DNA of 64,000 nt from Caballeronia terrestris (GCF_001544515.1 NZ_FCOL02000005.1:62001-126000), one strand, 5' to 3'; positions 10,861 through 19,405 are shown, counted from the stretch's first letter. Notes: a model not told the origin generated them from the letters alone. Made by a program: numbers and translations.

Positions 10861-11409
10861 GTGCATTGGATCGATCCCGCCTGCCTGCCCGAAACGCGCG
10901 GCCGCGTCACACAGTTCTTGCTCAACAAACATGGGGATCTCGACGGCCTGATCCTCGACCACGCGCGGCAGGTTCACTTCCCGCCGCATTTGTCGAAGCA
11001 GGCTGCAAAGCACATCGCGATCGGAGACGCGATCCGCGCGCGAGGCGTGAAGCCGCGCGATGCGGACCTGATCGCGGCTGTGTTGCTGACGTCGAAGCAG
11101 GGTGTCGAGATTCTCGATGAAGGTCCGAATCACGACGCGCCAAAGCATGAGAAACCGGAAGGCCGTCCGATGGACGTGCAGGGCGAGGTCGTGCTGTCGC
11201 TCTACGGACCGAAGGGCGAATTGCGCGGCGCGCTGCTCGACGACGGCACGTCGTTGCGCATGCCACCGCACGCGGCCGCCGAACTCATCGATTATTTGAG
11301 TCCCGGCGCGCATGTGCAGGCGTGGGGTCATGGCGTGAAGACGCGGCATGGACGCACGCTCGAAGTACACGAGATCGCGGAACTCGTCGACGCTGAAGAA
11401 TCCGTCTAG
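10861..11409 (+). CDS. Uncharacterised DGxLL double-module protein
   Basis: 182 residues, GTG start after CGGAG. No signal peptide, so probably cytoplasmic. It contains two copies of a roughly 60-residue module (about residues 14-75 and 108-175), joined by a charged linker (EGPNHDAPKHEKPEG). Module cores are GDLDGLILD...FPPHL and GELRGALLDDG...MPPHA. Each ends in GD/PGAxxxARG-like strands, suggesting a small beta-barrel. It is a paralogue of the upstream lipoprotein and intact, unlike its neighbours. I do not recognise a function. The context (two-component system, sigma-54 promoter, MFS remnant) suggests an inducible envelope or metal/ligand-response locus. Confidence 0.7.
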   Translation: MHWIDPACLPETRGRVTQFLLNKHGDLDGLILDHARQVHFPPHLSKQAAKHIAIGDAIRARGVKPRDADLIAAVLLTSKQGVEILDEGPNHDAPKHEKPEGRPMDVQGEVVLSLYGPKGELRGALLDDGTSLRMPPHAAAELIDYLSPGAHVQAWGHGVKTRHGRTLEVHEIAELVDAEESV

Positions 11410-11424
11410 CGGAGAGCGTGCGCC

Positions 11425-12077
11425 ATGAAACCCGCCCGCGCGCTCGAACTGCTGAACTTCTTCGTCGCCGATGTGCAGGCTGGTATCGGGCCGTTTCTCG
11501 GCGTCTTCCTGCAAGCACGCGGCTGGGGCACGGACGCTGCCTCGCAAGTGGCGACGGCGTTAACCGGCGCTGCGCTCGGCCCCGCGATGGCAGGGATGAC
11601 GCTCGGCATCGTGCGCCAGCGAGGTTTCGACCGGCAGTTCGGCCGCCGGAATCGAGTCCACGCGCGCTGTCGTGCGCGGCTACTGGTGGGTGATCCTCCC
11701 GACGTTTCTCGCGCTGCCGCTGCGCGGCGCGATCGCGGCGGCGCTCATGACGCCGTGGGGCGCGTGGGCGGTGCAGGCGCTCAATGGTATCGGCGCGGGA
11801 CTGCAAAGCGTCGCGGTGCCGGCGCTGGTCGTGCGGCTGATGTGCAGGGCACGGGCCGCGTGAACGTCGCGCAGGGGGTGGTGATGACCGTGCAGGCGTA
11901 GGCGCCGCGCTGAGCCCGGCGCTCGGCGGCGTGCTTGCGCACCGGTTCGGTTATGCGTCGGCGTTTCTCGTGCTGGGCGCTGTTTCGATAGGGTCGCTTG
12001 CGTTGTGGTTGTGCTTTGCTTCGTCGCTCAGGGAGGCCTGCGATGCTGAAGCCAGCGCCACGCAGCCGCTCGCCTGA
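11425..12077 (+). pseudogene. MFS transporter remnant
   Basis: Recognisable MFS pieces sit in three frames: ALELLNFFVADVQAGIGPF at the start (frame of 11425), WWVILPTFLALPLRGAIAA around 11680-11860, and ALSPALGGVLAHRFGYASAF from about 11895 to the stop at 12077. The total is about 650 bp where an intact transporter needs about 1200, so there are frameshifts plus internal deletion. The start lies 15 bp after the preceding gene with a GGAGAG site, so it was originally part of that operon. Confidence 0.7.
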
Positions 12078-12513
12078 AGACGTCCGGAGACGCAGTTAGG
12101 TATGCAGCGATAACAAACCTGTCGAGTTTGCAAAGCCATCGCGACAAAGCCCGTTGGATTCATGCGAAATCGGCCATGAAGAACAGAGCTGGTATGTCCA
12201 TGAGAAGGCCCTAGCCGCGATATCAGCCAGGTCGCGAGGCGGAAATAGCATGGTAAAACGCGAAAAAAATGTCCGCTTTCACCGGGTAATCAACCAGTAG
12301 GCTTCCAGAAAGACCTGCTTTAACACAGTCTGACGTTCACGACCCAAGCTGTGTGACGTCGTGTGTATTCATCACGTAAAGCATTCGGCCGCCCAATCAC
12401 TGACGTGCTGCGGCCTGCGCCAACGCGCGCCGTTGTTGCTCCCTCTTCAAGCCTTCGATCGTTTCCTGTGCGCTTGCCGATCCCGCGGGTCGTCTTCGTT
12501 TCCGAGGTGCCAC
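12078..12513. other. Intergenic, no gene recognised
   Basis: 436 bp between the MFS remnant and the PQQ-type gene. Short open frames exist but none resembles a protein, and composition is less GC-biased than in the coding regions. I see no convincing promoter, terminator or RNA gene. It is probably degraded sequence plus the leader of the downstream gene. Confidence 0.4.
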
Positions 12514-13961
12514 ATGAACACAACGTCCTTCGTGCGTCGGGCTGTCTCGATGCTCATCCCCGCCGCCTTTGCAACGTTCACGTCGTTCACGTCGATATGC
12601 GCCCACGCGCAAGTCGCCACGGACTGGCCGACCTTCGGCATGAACAAGCAACGCATCGGTTACACGCGGCCGAACGCGTGCTCGGCGTGGGCAACGTTGC
12701 CCAACTGCGGTCACACTGGGCGAGAGACATCGGCGGCCCCATCACGACGCAGCCGACGCTGGCTACAGGCGTCCTCGTCAACGGCGTGCCGACCGACGTG
12801 GTGTACGCGGCGACGTGGATCGGCCGGATCGTTGCGTTGAACGCCGCGACGGGCGCCGTCATCTGGAGCGTCCAGGCGCCCACCGTGCAGACTGACTGCT
12901 TCGACTTCAACGCCTCCAATCGCTTGCTGGGCACGATCGGCACGCCGACCATCGACCGCGTGACCAATCGCCTGTACGTGGTGACCGGATTCGGATTCCT
13001 GCACGCGCTGGATCTGGCCACCGGCGCCGATGTCCTCCCATGGGTGCAACTGCTCGATTCCGCAAACGGATCGCCGAGAACGTTCGTGTATGGCAGCCCG
13101 ACGCTCAACGGCTCCGATCTCTATGTTGCCACCGCCAGCCGATGCGATGTGAGGCCCTACCACGGTCAGGTGATACGTGTGTCGACCACCAACTTCGAGA
13201 TCTTGCAGAGATGGTTTCCAAGTGGCGCGACAGGACCCGATGGAGGCGGCATCTGGGGGCCAGGCGGCATCTCCGTGACGCCGAATGGCTTGTGGCTCTA
13301 CACGGCAACCGGAAACTCGTTTTCCGATCCGGAGAATTTGCCTTATTCCGAGCATGTCGTCAGGCTGACGCCCAGTCTCGTGGTCGATGCCGCGGACGCG
13401 CCCGCGCCTCCGCCGCCTGGAAGCCGCGATGTGGATTTCGGCGCCACGCCGCTCCTGTTCCAGACGCCCAACTGCCCGCCGATGCTGGCTGCGCTCCAGA
13501 GGAGCGGGATGATGTACGTCTACAACCGCAACGCGCTGGCGAACGGGCCGATCAATGCATTCCTGATCGGCCAGACGGGCGGGAGCTTCAACGGCATCCC
13601 TGCATTCGATCCGGTGTTGAATCAGATCTACGTCAGTTCGGGATCGGTCGCGAATGGACTGGTGGCGCTGTCGGTTCACTCGGACTGTTCGATCGCGACC
13701 GCCTGGAACCTGCGGGTTCGCGGCAACTCGATCACGCCTCCGATTCCACCCGTGGCGGCGAACGGGGTCGTCTATTACGTCTCGGGCGTTGCAAGCGAAG
13801 TCTTCGCAGTCGATGCGCGCAGCGGCCAGCAGCTTTGGAGCTCCGCGAGTCTTCCCGTTGCAGATCGCGTGACCGGTGGGATCTTCGCCTCGCCGACGGT
13901 CGTTAACGGGCGACTGTTCGTCGCAGGTTTCGACCACAAGATTCATGCTTATGGACTGTAA
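12514..13961 (+). pseudogene. Secreted PQQ-like beta-propeller protein, frameshifted
   Basis: The ATG at 12514 opens a clear signal peptide (AVSMLIPAAFATFTSFT, cleavage near AHA-QV) followed by DWPTFGMNKQRIGYT, typical of outer beta-propeller/PQQ-repeat proteins. Near 12665-12675 the frame changes. The rest (VLGVGNVAQLRSHWARDIGG onward) is in another frame and continues to 13961 with repeated blades such as ALNAATGAVIWSVQ and AVDARSGQQLWSSA. A single indel explains the break, so this is either a recent pseudogene or a sequence error. Intact it would be about 480 residues and periplasmic. It ends 14 bp from the convergent carnitine dehydrogenase gene. Confidence 0.75.
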
Positions 13962-13975
13962 CGAAGCTCGCGACG

Positions 13976-14917
13976 CTACGGAATTTGCGAAAGCTTGCGC
14001 TTTGCCTCCAGCAGTTGAAGCAGCAGATCATCGCGCTGTCGAAGCATCTCGGAGAAATCGTACGGCTCCAGTTCCGCATCGACGCCTTTCGCAATCGGCT
14101 CGATGTAATCATCGTTCTCGGGATACGTGCCGAGATCGCGAGCCCACTCGCGCTGGGCCGGGCCGAGATGCCGCAGCACATGCGCGATGCCACCCGCGCC
14201 GCCGGAAGCATGCAGGTTGAGAAACGGTCCGAGCAACGCCCAGCGCAAGCCCGGACCGTAGGCGATCGCCGCGTCGACGTCCTCCACCGAGGCGACCCCG
14301 CGCTGTACGAGGCTGATGGCTTCCTGCCAGAGCGCCACTTGCAGACGGTTGGCGATGTGCCCTTTGACTTCCTTGTTGATGCGGATGGTCTTCTTGCCCG
14401 TCGAGGCGTAGAACGCCATCGCCTTCGCTACGTTCTCGGGCGAAGTCAGCGTGCCACCGCCGACCTCGACCAACGGAATGATGTGGGACGGATTGAACGG
14501 ATGTCCCAGAACGATCCGTTCAGGATGTTTCGCGCCCCTTTGAATCTCGCTGACCGACAGCCCCGACGATGACGACGCGATGATCGCATCCACCTTCGCC
14601 GCCGATTCGATGTCAGCGATCAGCGCGTGCTTGACGTCCAGCCGCTCGGGACCGCTCTCCTGAATGAAGTCGGCATGGCGGACCGCTGCGCCTAGGTCGG
14701 TCGTGAAAGTGAGGTTATCGCGCGAGGCCTCATCGGCTAGGCCTAGTCGTTCGACTGCGGGCCAACTGTCGTCGATCCAGCCGCGCAGACGCGTCTCCGC
14801 TCCCTCGCCGGGGTCCGTCGCCGTGACCGCGAAGCCGTGCGCCAGGAAATGCGTCGCCCAGCCTGCGCCGATCACGCCAGTGCCGACAACCGCTATGTTG
14901 CAGAGTCGCTCTGTCAT
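13976..14917 (-). CDS. cdhA: L-carnitine dehydrogenase (3-hydroxyacyl-CoA dehydrogenase family)
   Basis: 313 residues. The N-terminal Rossmann fold has GTGVIGAGWA (residues 12-21), and the 3-hydroxyacyl-CoA dehydrogenase helical C-terminal domain contains GHPFNPSHIIPLVEV and KEVKGHIANRLQ. Length and motifs match bacterial L-carnitine 3-dehydrogenases, which oxidise carnitine to 3-dehydrocarnitine with NAD+. The neighbouring BKACE enzyme, which can cleave dehydrocarnitine, supports this assignment. It starts 3 bp after the BKACE gene and ends the minus-strand MFS-BKACE-dehydrogenase operon. A related 3-hydroxy acid dehydrogenase activity remains possible. Confidence 0.82.
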   Translation of the reverse strand: MTERLCNIAVVGTGVIGAGWATHFLAHGFAVTATDPGEGAETRLRGWIDDSWPAVERLGLADEASRDNLTFTTDLGAAVRHADFIQESGPERLDVKHALIADIESAAKVDAIIASSSSGLSVSEIQRGAKHPERIVLGHPFNPSHIIPLVEVGGGTLTSPENVAKAMAFYASTGKKTIRINKEVKGHIANRLQVALWQEAISLVQRGVASVEDVDAAIAYGPGLRWALLGPFLNLHASGGAGGIAHVLRHLGPAQREWARDLGTYPENDDYIEPIAKGVDAELEPYDFSEMLRQRDDLLLQLLEAKRKLSQIP

Positions 14918-14920
14918 CGT

Positions 14921-15841
14921 CTAGGCCTCCAGGCAGGCAGTGCGGAGCGTTTCGCGCAGGGGCCGCAGTCCGATGATCTCGCGCGCCTCGGCGGGCGTGG
15001 CCGGCTCATAGCCCATTTCGCGGACCAGGCGCACGAGCCGCTCGACCAGTTGCACGTTGGTCGCCAACTCGCCCTGCCTGTAGTACAGATTGTCCTCCAG
15101 CCCAACGCGCACGTGGCCGCCCAGCAAGAGCGAATTCATCGCGGCGGGCAATTGCGCCGCGCCGATCGCGCTCACGTTGAACACGGAGTTGCGGGGCAGG
15201 TGATCGACCATTGTTTGCAACAGTCGCGGCGTGTACGGTAATGCGCCCTGAAACGCATTCGCGCCGATGACGATGTTGATGAAGTGCGGCGCGTCGTCGA
15301 GTCCCTCGTTGATGGCACGCTGCACATCCTGGACGATGTCGGCAAGGCCGAACACCTCCCATTCAGGCTTGATGCCTCGTTCCTTCATCATCTCGGCGAT
15401 CTGCCGGATGCGCGAGGGTGGCGTGGCGACGAGAATCTCCTTGCCGCCGAAACTCGCGATCACGGTCTGCGCATCGAGCGTGCACATTTCGACTCCATCG
15501 CCCTGCATGCCCTTCAGGCGTTCTTCCCACTGGATTTCCCACAGGCCGTTGTCGAGTTCGCGAACCATGTCGCCGTTGATGCCGCCGCCGGTCGAGTTGT
15601 TCAGGATGATGTCGCATTTGTCGCGAATCAGCCGGTTGATGTGGCTATAGATGGCGGGGTCGCAGGTGGCTTCGTCGTCCGGGCGACGTGCATGCACTGC
15701 TACGACGCTCGCGCCGGCGTTGTAGCAGCGGTAGGTATCGTCGGCGATTTCCTGCGGCTGTGTCGGCAGGTTCGGGTTCATTTTCTTGGTGGCCATGCCG
15801 CCGGTCGGCGCGACGGTCACGATGACTTTGGGCTTGCTCAT
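14921..15841 (-). CDS. BKACE-family beta-keto acid cleavage enzyme (dehydrocarnitine cleavage type)
   Basis: 306-residue DUF849/BKACE TIM-barrel enzyme. Members use acetyl-CoA to split a beta-keto acid into acetoacetate and a new CoA ester. In carnitine degradation the products are acetoacetate and betainyl-CoA. It has the N-terminal VTVAPTGG, the glycine-rich [11 protein letters not shown] and the C-terminal [11 protein letters not shown]. The usual metal motif VHxHVRD is altered here to VAVHARRPD: only H50 is kept, A48 replaces the first His and R53 replaces Asp. The ATG at 15841 follows a GGAGAAC site. Operon position next to carnitine dehydrogenase suggests the CdhC role. Confidence 0.82.
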   Translation of the reverse strand: MSKPKVIVTVAPTGGMATKKMNPNLPTQPQEIADDTYRCYNAGASVVAVHARRPDDEATCDPAIYSHINRLIRDKCDIILNNSTGGGINGDMVRELDNGLWEIQWEERLKGMQGDGVEMCTLDAQTVIASFGGKEILVATPPSRIRQIAEMMKERGIKPEWEVFGLADIVQDVQRAINEGLDDAPHFINIVIGANAFQGALPYTPRLLQTMVDHLPRNSVFNVSAIGAAQLPAAMNSLLLGGHVRVGLEDNLYYRQGELATNVQLVERLVRLVREMGYEPATPAEAREIIGLRPLRETLRTACLEA

Positions 15842-15879
15842 GCTGATGTTCTCCGAAGATAGATAAGTTTGACCAGGGT

Positions 15880-17235
15880 TCAGTGCGCGCTCGGGCCCAC
15901 TCGAACTGCGCTCTTCGGCAGTCCGAGCAGGATCGTCAGGCCGCCGACGATGACGAGGGCGGTCAACGCGAAGAGCCCCATCTGGATGCTGCCGGTCGCG
16001 CCCTTGATCCAGCCGATCAGCGTCGGGCTGACGAAGCCGCCCAGGATGCCGAGTGAGCTGATCACCGCGATGCCGGCCGCTGCCGCCTCGCGGGAAAGAT
16101 AGGTCGGGGGAATCGACCAGAAGAGCGACCCGCCGCCGAAGATGAAGAAAGCGGCAATGCACAACAGGACCATCACCGCGACGACATCGGTGCCCAGGAA
16201 GGAAGTCGAGGCCAGCGCCATGGCGCCGATAACCAGCGTCCCTCCGACGTGCCATCGGCGCTCCTTGAAATAATCCGAGCTGCGGCTGATGACGAGCACG
16301 CCGAGCGCACCGAACGCATAGGGCACGGCCGTGTACCAGCCGATGGTGTTGATCGGAGCGATGCCGAGGCCTTTGATCATCGTCGGCAGCCAGAATGTGA
16401 CCGTGTACACGGCGCAAGCGCAGCAGAAATAGACGAAGGCGAGCACGTAGGTTTTTGCGTCGGTGAGCGCTGCGGCGAGCCTGCCGTGATGTGCGGCCTT
16501 TGTGTCGCCCTGGTGATCGGCATCGAGAACCGATTGCACGAGCGCTTTCTCCGCGTCGTTCAGCCAGGGCGCGCGGCCCGGCTTGTCCGGCAGCATGCGG
16601 TAGAGCGCGAAACCGAGCAGCACAGTCGGCAGGCCTTCGACGAGGAAGAGCCATTGCCAGCCGTGCATGCCGCCCAGGCCCTCCATGCCGCTCATGATGG
16701 TTCCCGAGAGTGGGCCGCCCAGCACGCCTGTGATCGGCATGCCGAAGAGGAAGAGTCCTGTCACACGGCCGCGTCGCTGGCTCGGATACCAATACGTCAG
16801 ATACAGGATGATGCCGGGGAAGAAGCCTGCTTCGAACATACCCAGCAGGAGCCGGATGCCGTAGAACTGCCACGGCTCGGTGACGAACGCAGTCGCGGCG
16901 GACGTGAGCCCCCACAGCACCATGATGCGCAGGAACGACAGACGCGCGCCGATCTTTTCGAGCAGCAGGTTGCTCGGCACCTCGAGCAGCAGATAGGTGA
17001 CGAAGAAGATACCGGCGCCGAGCCCGTAGACGGCATCGGAGAAGGCGAGGTCATGCTTCATCTGCAACTGCGCGTAGCCGATGTTGATGCGATCGAGAAA
17101 CGCGAAGACGTAGGCGATCAACACGATCGGCATCACGCGCCAACTGATCTTGCGAAAAACGATGTCTTCGGCCGAGCGGGCCGGGTTTCGGCTGGTCTCC
17201 GGGCCCACTGCGGGCAGCGAACGTGCGCGGTTCAT
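15880..17235 (-). CDS. MFS transporter, anion:cation symporter (ACS) type
   Basis: 451 residues with 12 predicted membrane helices. The first helix carries the ACS-family [10 protein letters not shown] motif, and the loop after the second has [16 protein letters not shown], characteristic of tartrate/phthalate/carboxylate transporters. The start at 17235 is preferred over one 27 bp upstream because AAAGGGAGA lies just before it. It is first in the minus-strand operon with the BKACE and carnitine dehydrogenase genes, so it probably imports their substrate (a carnitine-like compound or related acid). The promoter has a Crp-type site. Confidence 0.85.
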   Translation of the reverse strand: MNRARSLPAVGPETSRNPARSAEDIVFRKISWRVMPIVLIAYVFAFLDRINIGYAQLQMKHDLAFSDAVYGLGAGIFFVTYLLLEVPSNLLLEKIGARLSFLRIMVLWGLTSAATAFVTEPWQFYGIRLLLGMFEAGFFPGIILYLTYWYPSQRRGRVTGLFLFGMPITGVLGGPLSGTIMSGMEGLGGMHGWQWLFLVEGLPTVLLGFALYRMLPDKPGRAPWLNDAEKALVQSVLDADHQGDTKAAHHGRLAAALTDAKTYVLAFVYFCCACAVYTVTFWLPTMIKGLGIAPINTIGWYTAVPYAFGALGVLVISRSSDYFKERRWHVGGTLVIGAMALASTSFLGTDVVAVMVLLCIAAFFIFGGGSLFWSIPPTYLSREAAAAGIAVISSLGILGGFVSPTLIGWIKGATGSIQMGLFALTALVIVGGLTILLGLPKSAVRVGPSAH

Positions 17236-17249
17236 TGCGTGTCTCCCTT

Positions 17250-17261
17250 TGTCATATGACA
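17250..17261. promoter_or_regulatory. Perfect palindrome TGTCATATGACA
   Basis: A 12-bp perfect palindrome 14 bp before the MFS start codon. The start point predicted from the upstream Crp-type site (about 17258) falls inside it, so it could be a second operator or a 5'-end RNA structure. No cognate regulator is identified. Confidence 0.35.
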
Positions 17262-17264
17262 CGC

Positions 17265-17307
17265 ATTATTTGTGGCGCACGCTTAAATCACTGTCGTTGC
17301 CGCGACA
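17265..17307 (-). promoter_or_regulatory. Crp-type operator and promoter for the MFS-BKACE-carnitine dehydrogenase operon
   Basis: The inverted repeat TGTCG-N6-CGACA (17292-17307; arms extend to ACTGTCG/CGACAGT) is followed on the minus strand, after exactly 21 bp, by AATAAT (17270-17265). With a start near 17258 the operator centre is at -41.5, the class II activation position of Crp-family regulators. The matching site and spacing upstream of 18170 make this unlikely to be chance. Confidence 0.65.
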
Positions 17308-17351
17308 GTTGCGGATAGGGCAAACGCTAGGTCGAAGCGTCAGCGCGGCAG

Positions 17352-18056
17352 CTATTGCGCAAGCGCCTGCAGCCCCGGCAGATCGAGCACGACGAGACCG
17401 CCGTATTCGGTGCGTATGAGGCCGGCTTCCTTGAAATGCATCATGGCCTTGTTGCAGGTTTGCCGGGAGACGGCGGCCAGGTTGGCGAGTTCTTCCTGCG
17501 ACAGTTGCAGATAGCGCTCGCCGCGTGGATTCGGCAGCGGATGCACCATGCCGACCAGCGCCCGTGCCACGAGGTTGTCGGTATCGAGCAGCCCGTGCGC
17601 GACGGCGTTGCCCATGAACCAGTGCAGGCGTTCGTTCACCTGCACCAGCAGGAACTCATTGAAGGAAGGTTGAGTGCTGCGCAGCCAGTCGAAGGTTGCG
17701 AGCGGTATCTGCGCGACGCGGCTGTCGCGCAGCGCGATGAGATCCGACTGGCGCGGCGCCTTGCGAATCAGCGTGCCTTCTCCGAACCAGCTTCCCACCA
17801 GTTGGCCGCCCAACGTGACCGTGCGGCCGTCGTGCGCGGTGATCGACCACTTGATCAGGCCTTCGAGCACCCCGAACCAGACGTGCTGGCGCTCGCCGTG
17901 TCGGCCGAGAGACTGACCCATCGCCACGGCACGCTCCGACGTCTCGGCGCGCACCTTGCGCTGCGCGGCTTCGTCGATGGAGGCGAACCAGGGCGACTGC
18001 GCCAGCATGTCGTCAAGGGTGAGCGATGGGGCGGCCGTCCGCATCGGACGAGTCAT
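17352..18056 (-). CDS. Crp/Fnr-family transcriptional regulator
   Basis: 234 residues. The N-terminal cyclic-nucleotide-binding-like domain covers about 20-135, with GSWFGEGTLIRKAPRQSD in the place of the Crp phosphate-binding cassette but without the standard RS/RT pair. A dimer helix follows. The C-terminal winged HTH has recognition helix S197-R198-Q199-T200 in LAAVSRQTCNKAMMHF. Crp has Arg-Glu at this point; Gln for Glu agrees with the TGTCG rather than TGTGA half-sites found on both sides of the gene. It is divergent from the thioesterase-SDR pair and upstream of the carnitine operon on the same strand. Effector unknown. Confidence 0.85.
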   Translation of the reverse strand: MTRPMRTAAPSLTLDDMLAQSPWFASIDEAAQRKVRAETSERAVAMGQSLGRHGERQHVWFGVLEGLIKWSITAHDGRTVTLGGQLVGSWFGEGTLIRKAPRQSDLIALRDSRVAQIPLATFDWLRSTQPSFNEFLLVQVNERLHWFMGNAVAHGLLDTDNLVARALVGMVHPLPNPRGERYLQLSQEELANLAAVSRQTCNKAMMHFKEAGLIRTEYGGLVVLDLPGLQALAQ

Positions 18057-18097
18057 CGTTGTCTCCTGACTTTGTACGTATGAGCTTCGAGTTGGAG

Positions 18098-18140
18098 TGT
18101 CGCCGGATTGACAGTCTCACCGGCACGATCCCTGAATAAT
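18098..18140 (+). promoter_or_regulatory. Crp-type operator and promoter for the thioesterase-SDR operon
   Basis: TGTCG-N6-TGACA (18098-18113) is followed after 21 bp by AATAAT (18135-18140). With a start near 18147 the site centre is at -41.5. A TTGACA also overlaps the right arm. Read on the other strand, the same operator is followed at the same distance by TACAAA (18076-18071), so it may also control the regulator gene itself. Confidence 0.65.
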
Positions 18141-18169
18141 GACGACATTGGAAACTGGAGCATAGACCC

Positions 18170-18583
18170 ATGAGCAAGGAAATCGTCTACAGCGTCGATG
18201 TGCACTTCGGCGATTGCGATCCCGCAGGCATCGTCTTCTTCCCGAACTTCTCGCGCTGGATGGACGCTGCCTCGCACCACTTCTTCCGGCAGTGCGGACT
18301 GCCCGCGTGGCACGAGTTGACGGACCCGCAGCAGTGCATCGGCCCGCCGCTGCTGGAGATTCATACGCGTTTTCATACGTCGGCGACGCATGGCGAGAGG
18401 CTCGACGTCCATACGCGAATCGAAGCGTGGCGCGGCAAGGTCTTCATCCAGCAGCATCGCATCATGCGCGGCGATACGCTGATTTGCGAGGGACAGGAAA
18501 CGCGCGCGCTGTGCGTGCGAAGCGCGGACGGCCGGCTGAAAGCGGTCCCCGTGCCCGACTACATCCGTGCAGCCTGCGCCTGA
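18170..18583 (+). CDS. Hotdog-fold acyl-CoA thioesterase, 4-hydroxybenzoyl-CoA thioesterase type
   Basis: 137-residue single-hotdog thioesterase. FGDCDPAGIVFFPNFSRWMD matches the Pseudomonas 4-hydroxybenzoyl-CoA thioesterase N-terminus, with the catalytic Asp at the same number (D17). No 4-chlorobenzoate genes are nearby. The shared Crp-type operator with the carnitine dehydrogenase/BKACE operon suggests it could hydrolyse betainyl-CoA to glycine betaine, as CdhB-like thioesterases do in carnitine degradation. Fold and activity class are well supported. The substrate is inferred from context only. Confidence 0.85.
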   Translation: MSKEIVYSVDVHFGDCDPAGIVFFPNFSRWMDAASHHFFRQCGLPAWHELTDPQQCIGPPLLEIHTRFHTSATHGERLDVHTRIEAWRGKVFIQQHRIMRGDTLICEGQETRALCVRSADGRLKAVPVPDYIRAACA

Positions 18584-18617
18584 ACGGCGACGGCCATTCT
18601 GATCCAAAGGAGATTCC

Positions 18618-19391
18618 ATGTCGACCATGAAGGGCAAGCGCGTACTCATCACGGCCGGGGCGGGCGGCATCGGTCGTGCGATCGCGGAGGCGTTCTTATC
18701 GGCGGGAGCGACGGTTTTCGTCTGCGACATCAGCGAGGCCGCTTTGGAGTTATTGCGTGAGCAGTTGCCCGATGTCACGACCGGAGTGTGCGACATGGCC
18801 GACCGCGGCTCGGTCGCGCGCATGGTGGACGAGGCGGTTGCCGCATTAGGCAGTCTCGACGTGCTCGTGAACAACGCGGGCATCGCGGGACCCTCAGCCA
18901 GCGTGGCGGACCTCGATCCCGACGCGTGGGAGACCGTCCTGCGCGTGAATCTCACTGGGACGTTCGCCGTGACGCAGATCGCCATCCCGTATCTGAAGAA
19001 ATCGGCGGCGGGTTCGATCGTCGTGATGTCGTCGCTGGCCGGGCGCTTCGGCTACCCGAATCGCAGCGCCTACGCGACGACGAAGTGGGGGCTCATCGGC
19101 TTCACCAAAACGCTGTCCCGCGAGTTGGGTGAATTCGGCATCCGCGTCAACGCGATCCTGCCGGGCGCCGTGGCTGGCCCGCGCCTGCAACAGGTCTTCG
19201 AGGGAAGGGCGTCCGTCAGCGGACGCAACGTCGCGGAGGAAGAAGCGGCGGCGCTGGCGAACCAGTCGATCAAACGCTTCGTCGATCCCGCCGATATCGC
19301 CGCGCTGGCTGTCTTCCTTGCGTCGGACGCAGGGCGGTCGATCTCAGGGCAAATGATCCCGATCGACGGGGACTCGCAAAGCGCATCCTGA
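18618..19391 (+). CDS. Short-chain dehydrogenase/reductase
   Basis: 257-residue classical SDR with cofactor loop AGAGGIG (residues 13-19), NNAG (85-88), catalytic S139, and Y152-xxx-K156 in YATTKWGLIGFTK. The C-terminal FLASDAGRSISGQMIPIDGD is typical. The start follows AAAGGAGA. It lies 34 bp after the thioesterase and is probably co-transcribed under the same Crp-type operator. The substrate is not apparent. A 3-hydroxybutyrate or other beta-hydroxy acid dehydrogenase would fit a pathway that releases acetoacetate, but the sequence does not prove it. Confidence 0.8.
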   Translation: MSTMKGKRVLITAGAGGIGRAIAEAFLSAGATVFVCDISEAALELLREQLPDVTTGVCDMADRGSVARMVDEAVAALGSLDVLVNNAGIAGPSASVADLDPDAWETVLRVNLTGTFAVTQIAIPYLKKSAAGSIVVMSSLAGRFGYPNRSAYATTKWGLIGFTKTLSRELGEFGIRVNAILPGAVAGPRLQQVFEGRASVSGRNVAEEEAAALANQSIKRFVDPADIAALAVFLASDAGRSISGQMIPIDGDSQSAS

Positions 19392-19405
19392 ACGAGATCC
19401 TCGTT

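Noticed and set aside
10046..10951. 301-codon plus frame across the lipoprotein region
   Set aside because: It crosses the sigma-54 promoter and the lipoprotein signal peptide and reads as Arg-rich noise. The conserved modules are in other frames.
12711..13946. 411-codon minus-strand frame opposite the PQQ-propeller gene
   Set aside because: The plus strand encodes recognisable propeller blades. The minus frame has no known features.
17352..18056. CO sensor CooA
   Set aside because: The operator half-sites and the Arg-Gln pair resemble CooA, but no haem-ligand Cys/His arrangement is seen in the sensor domain and no coo genes are present.
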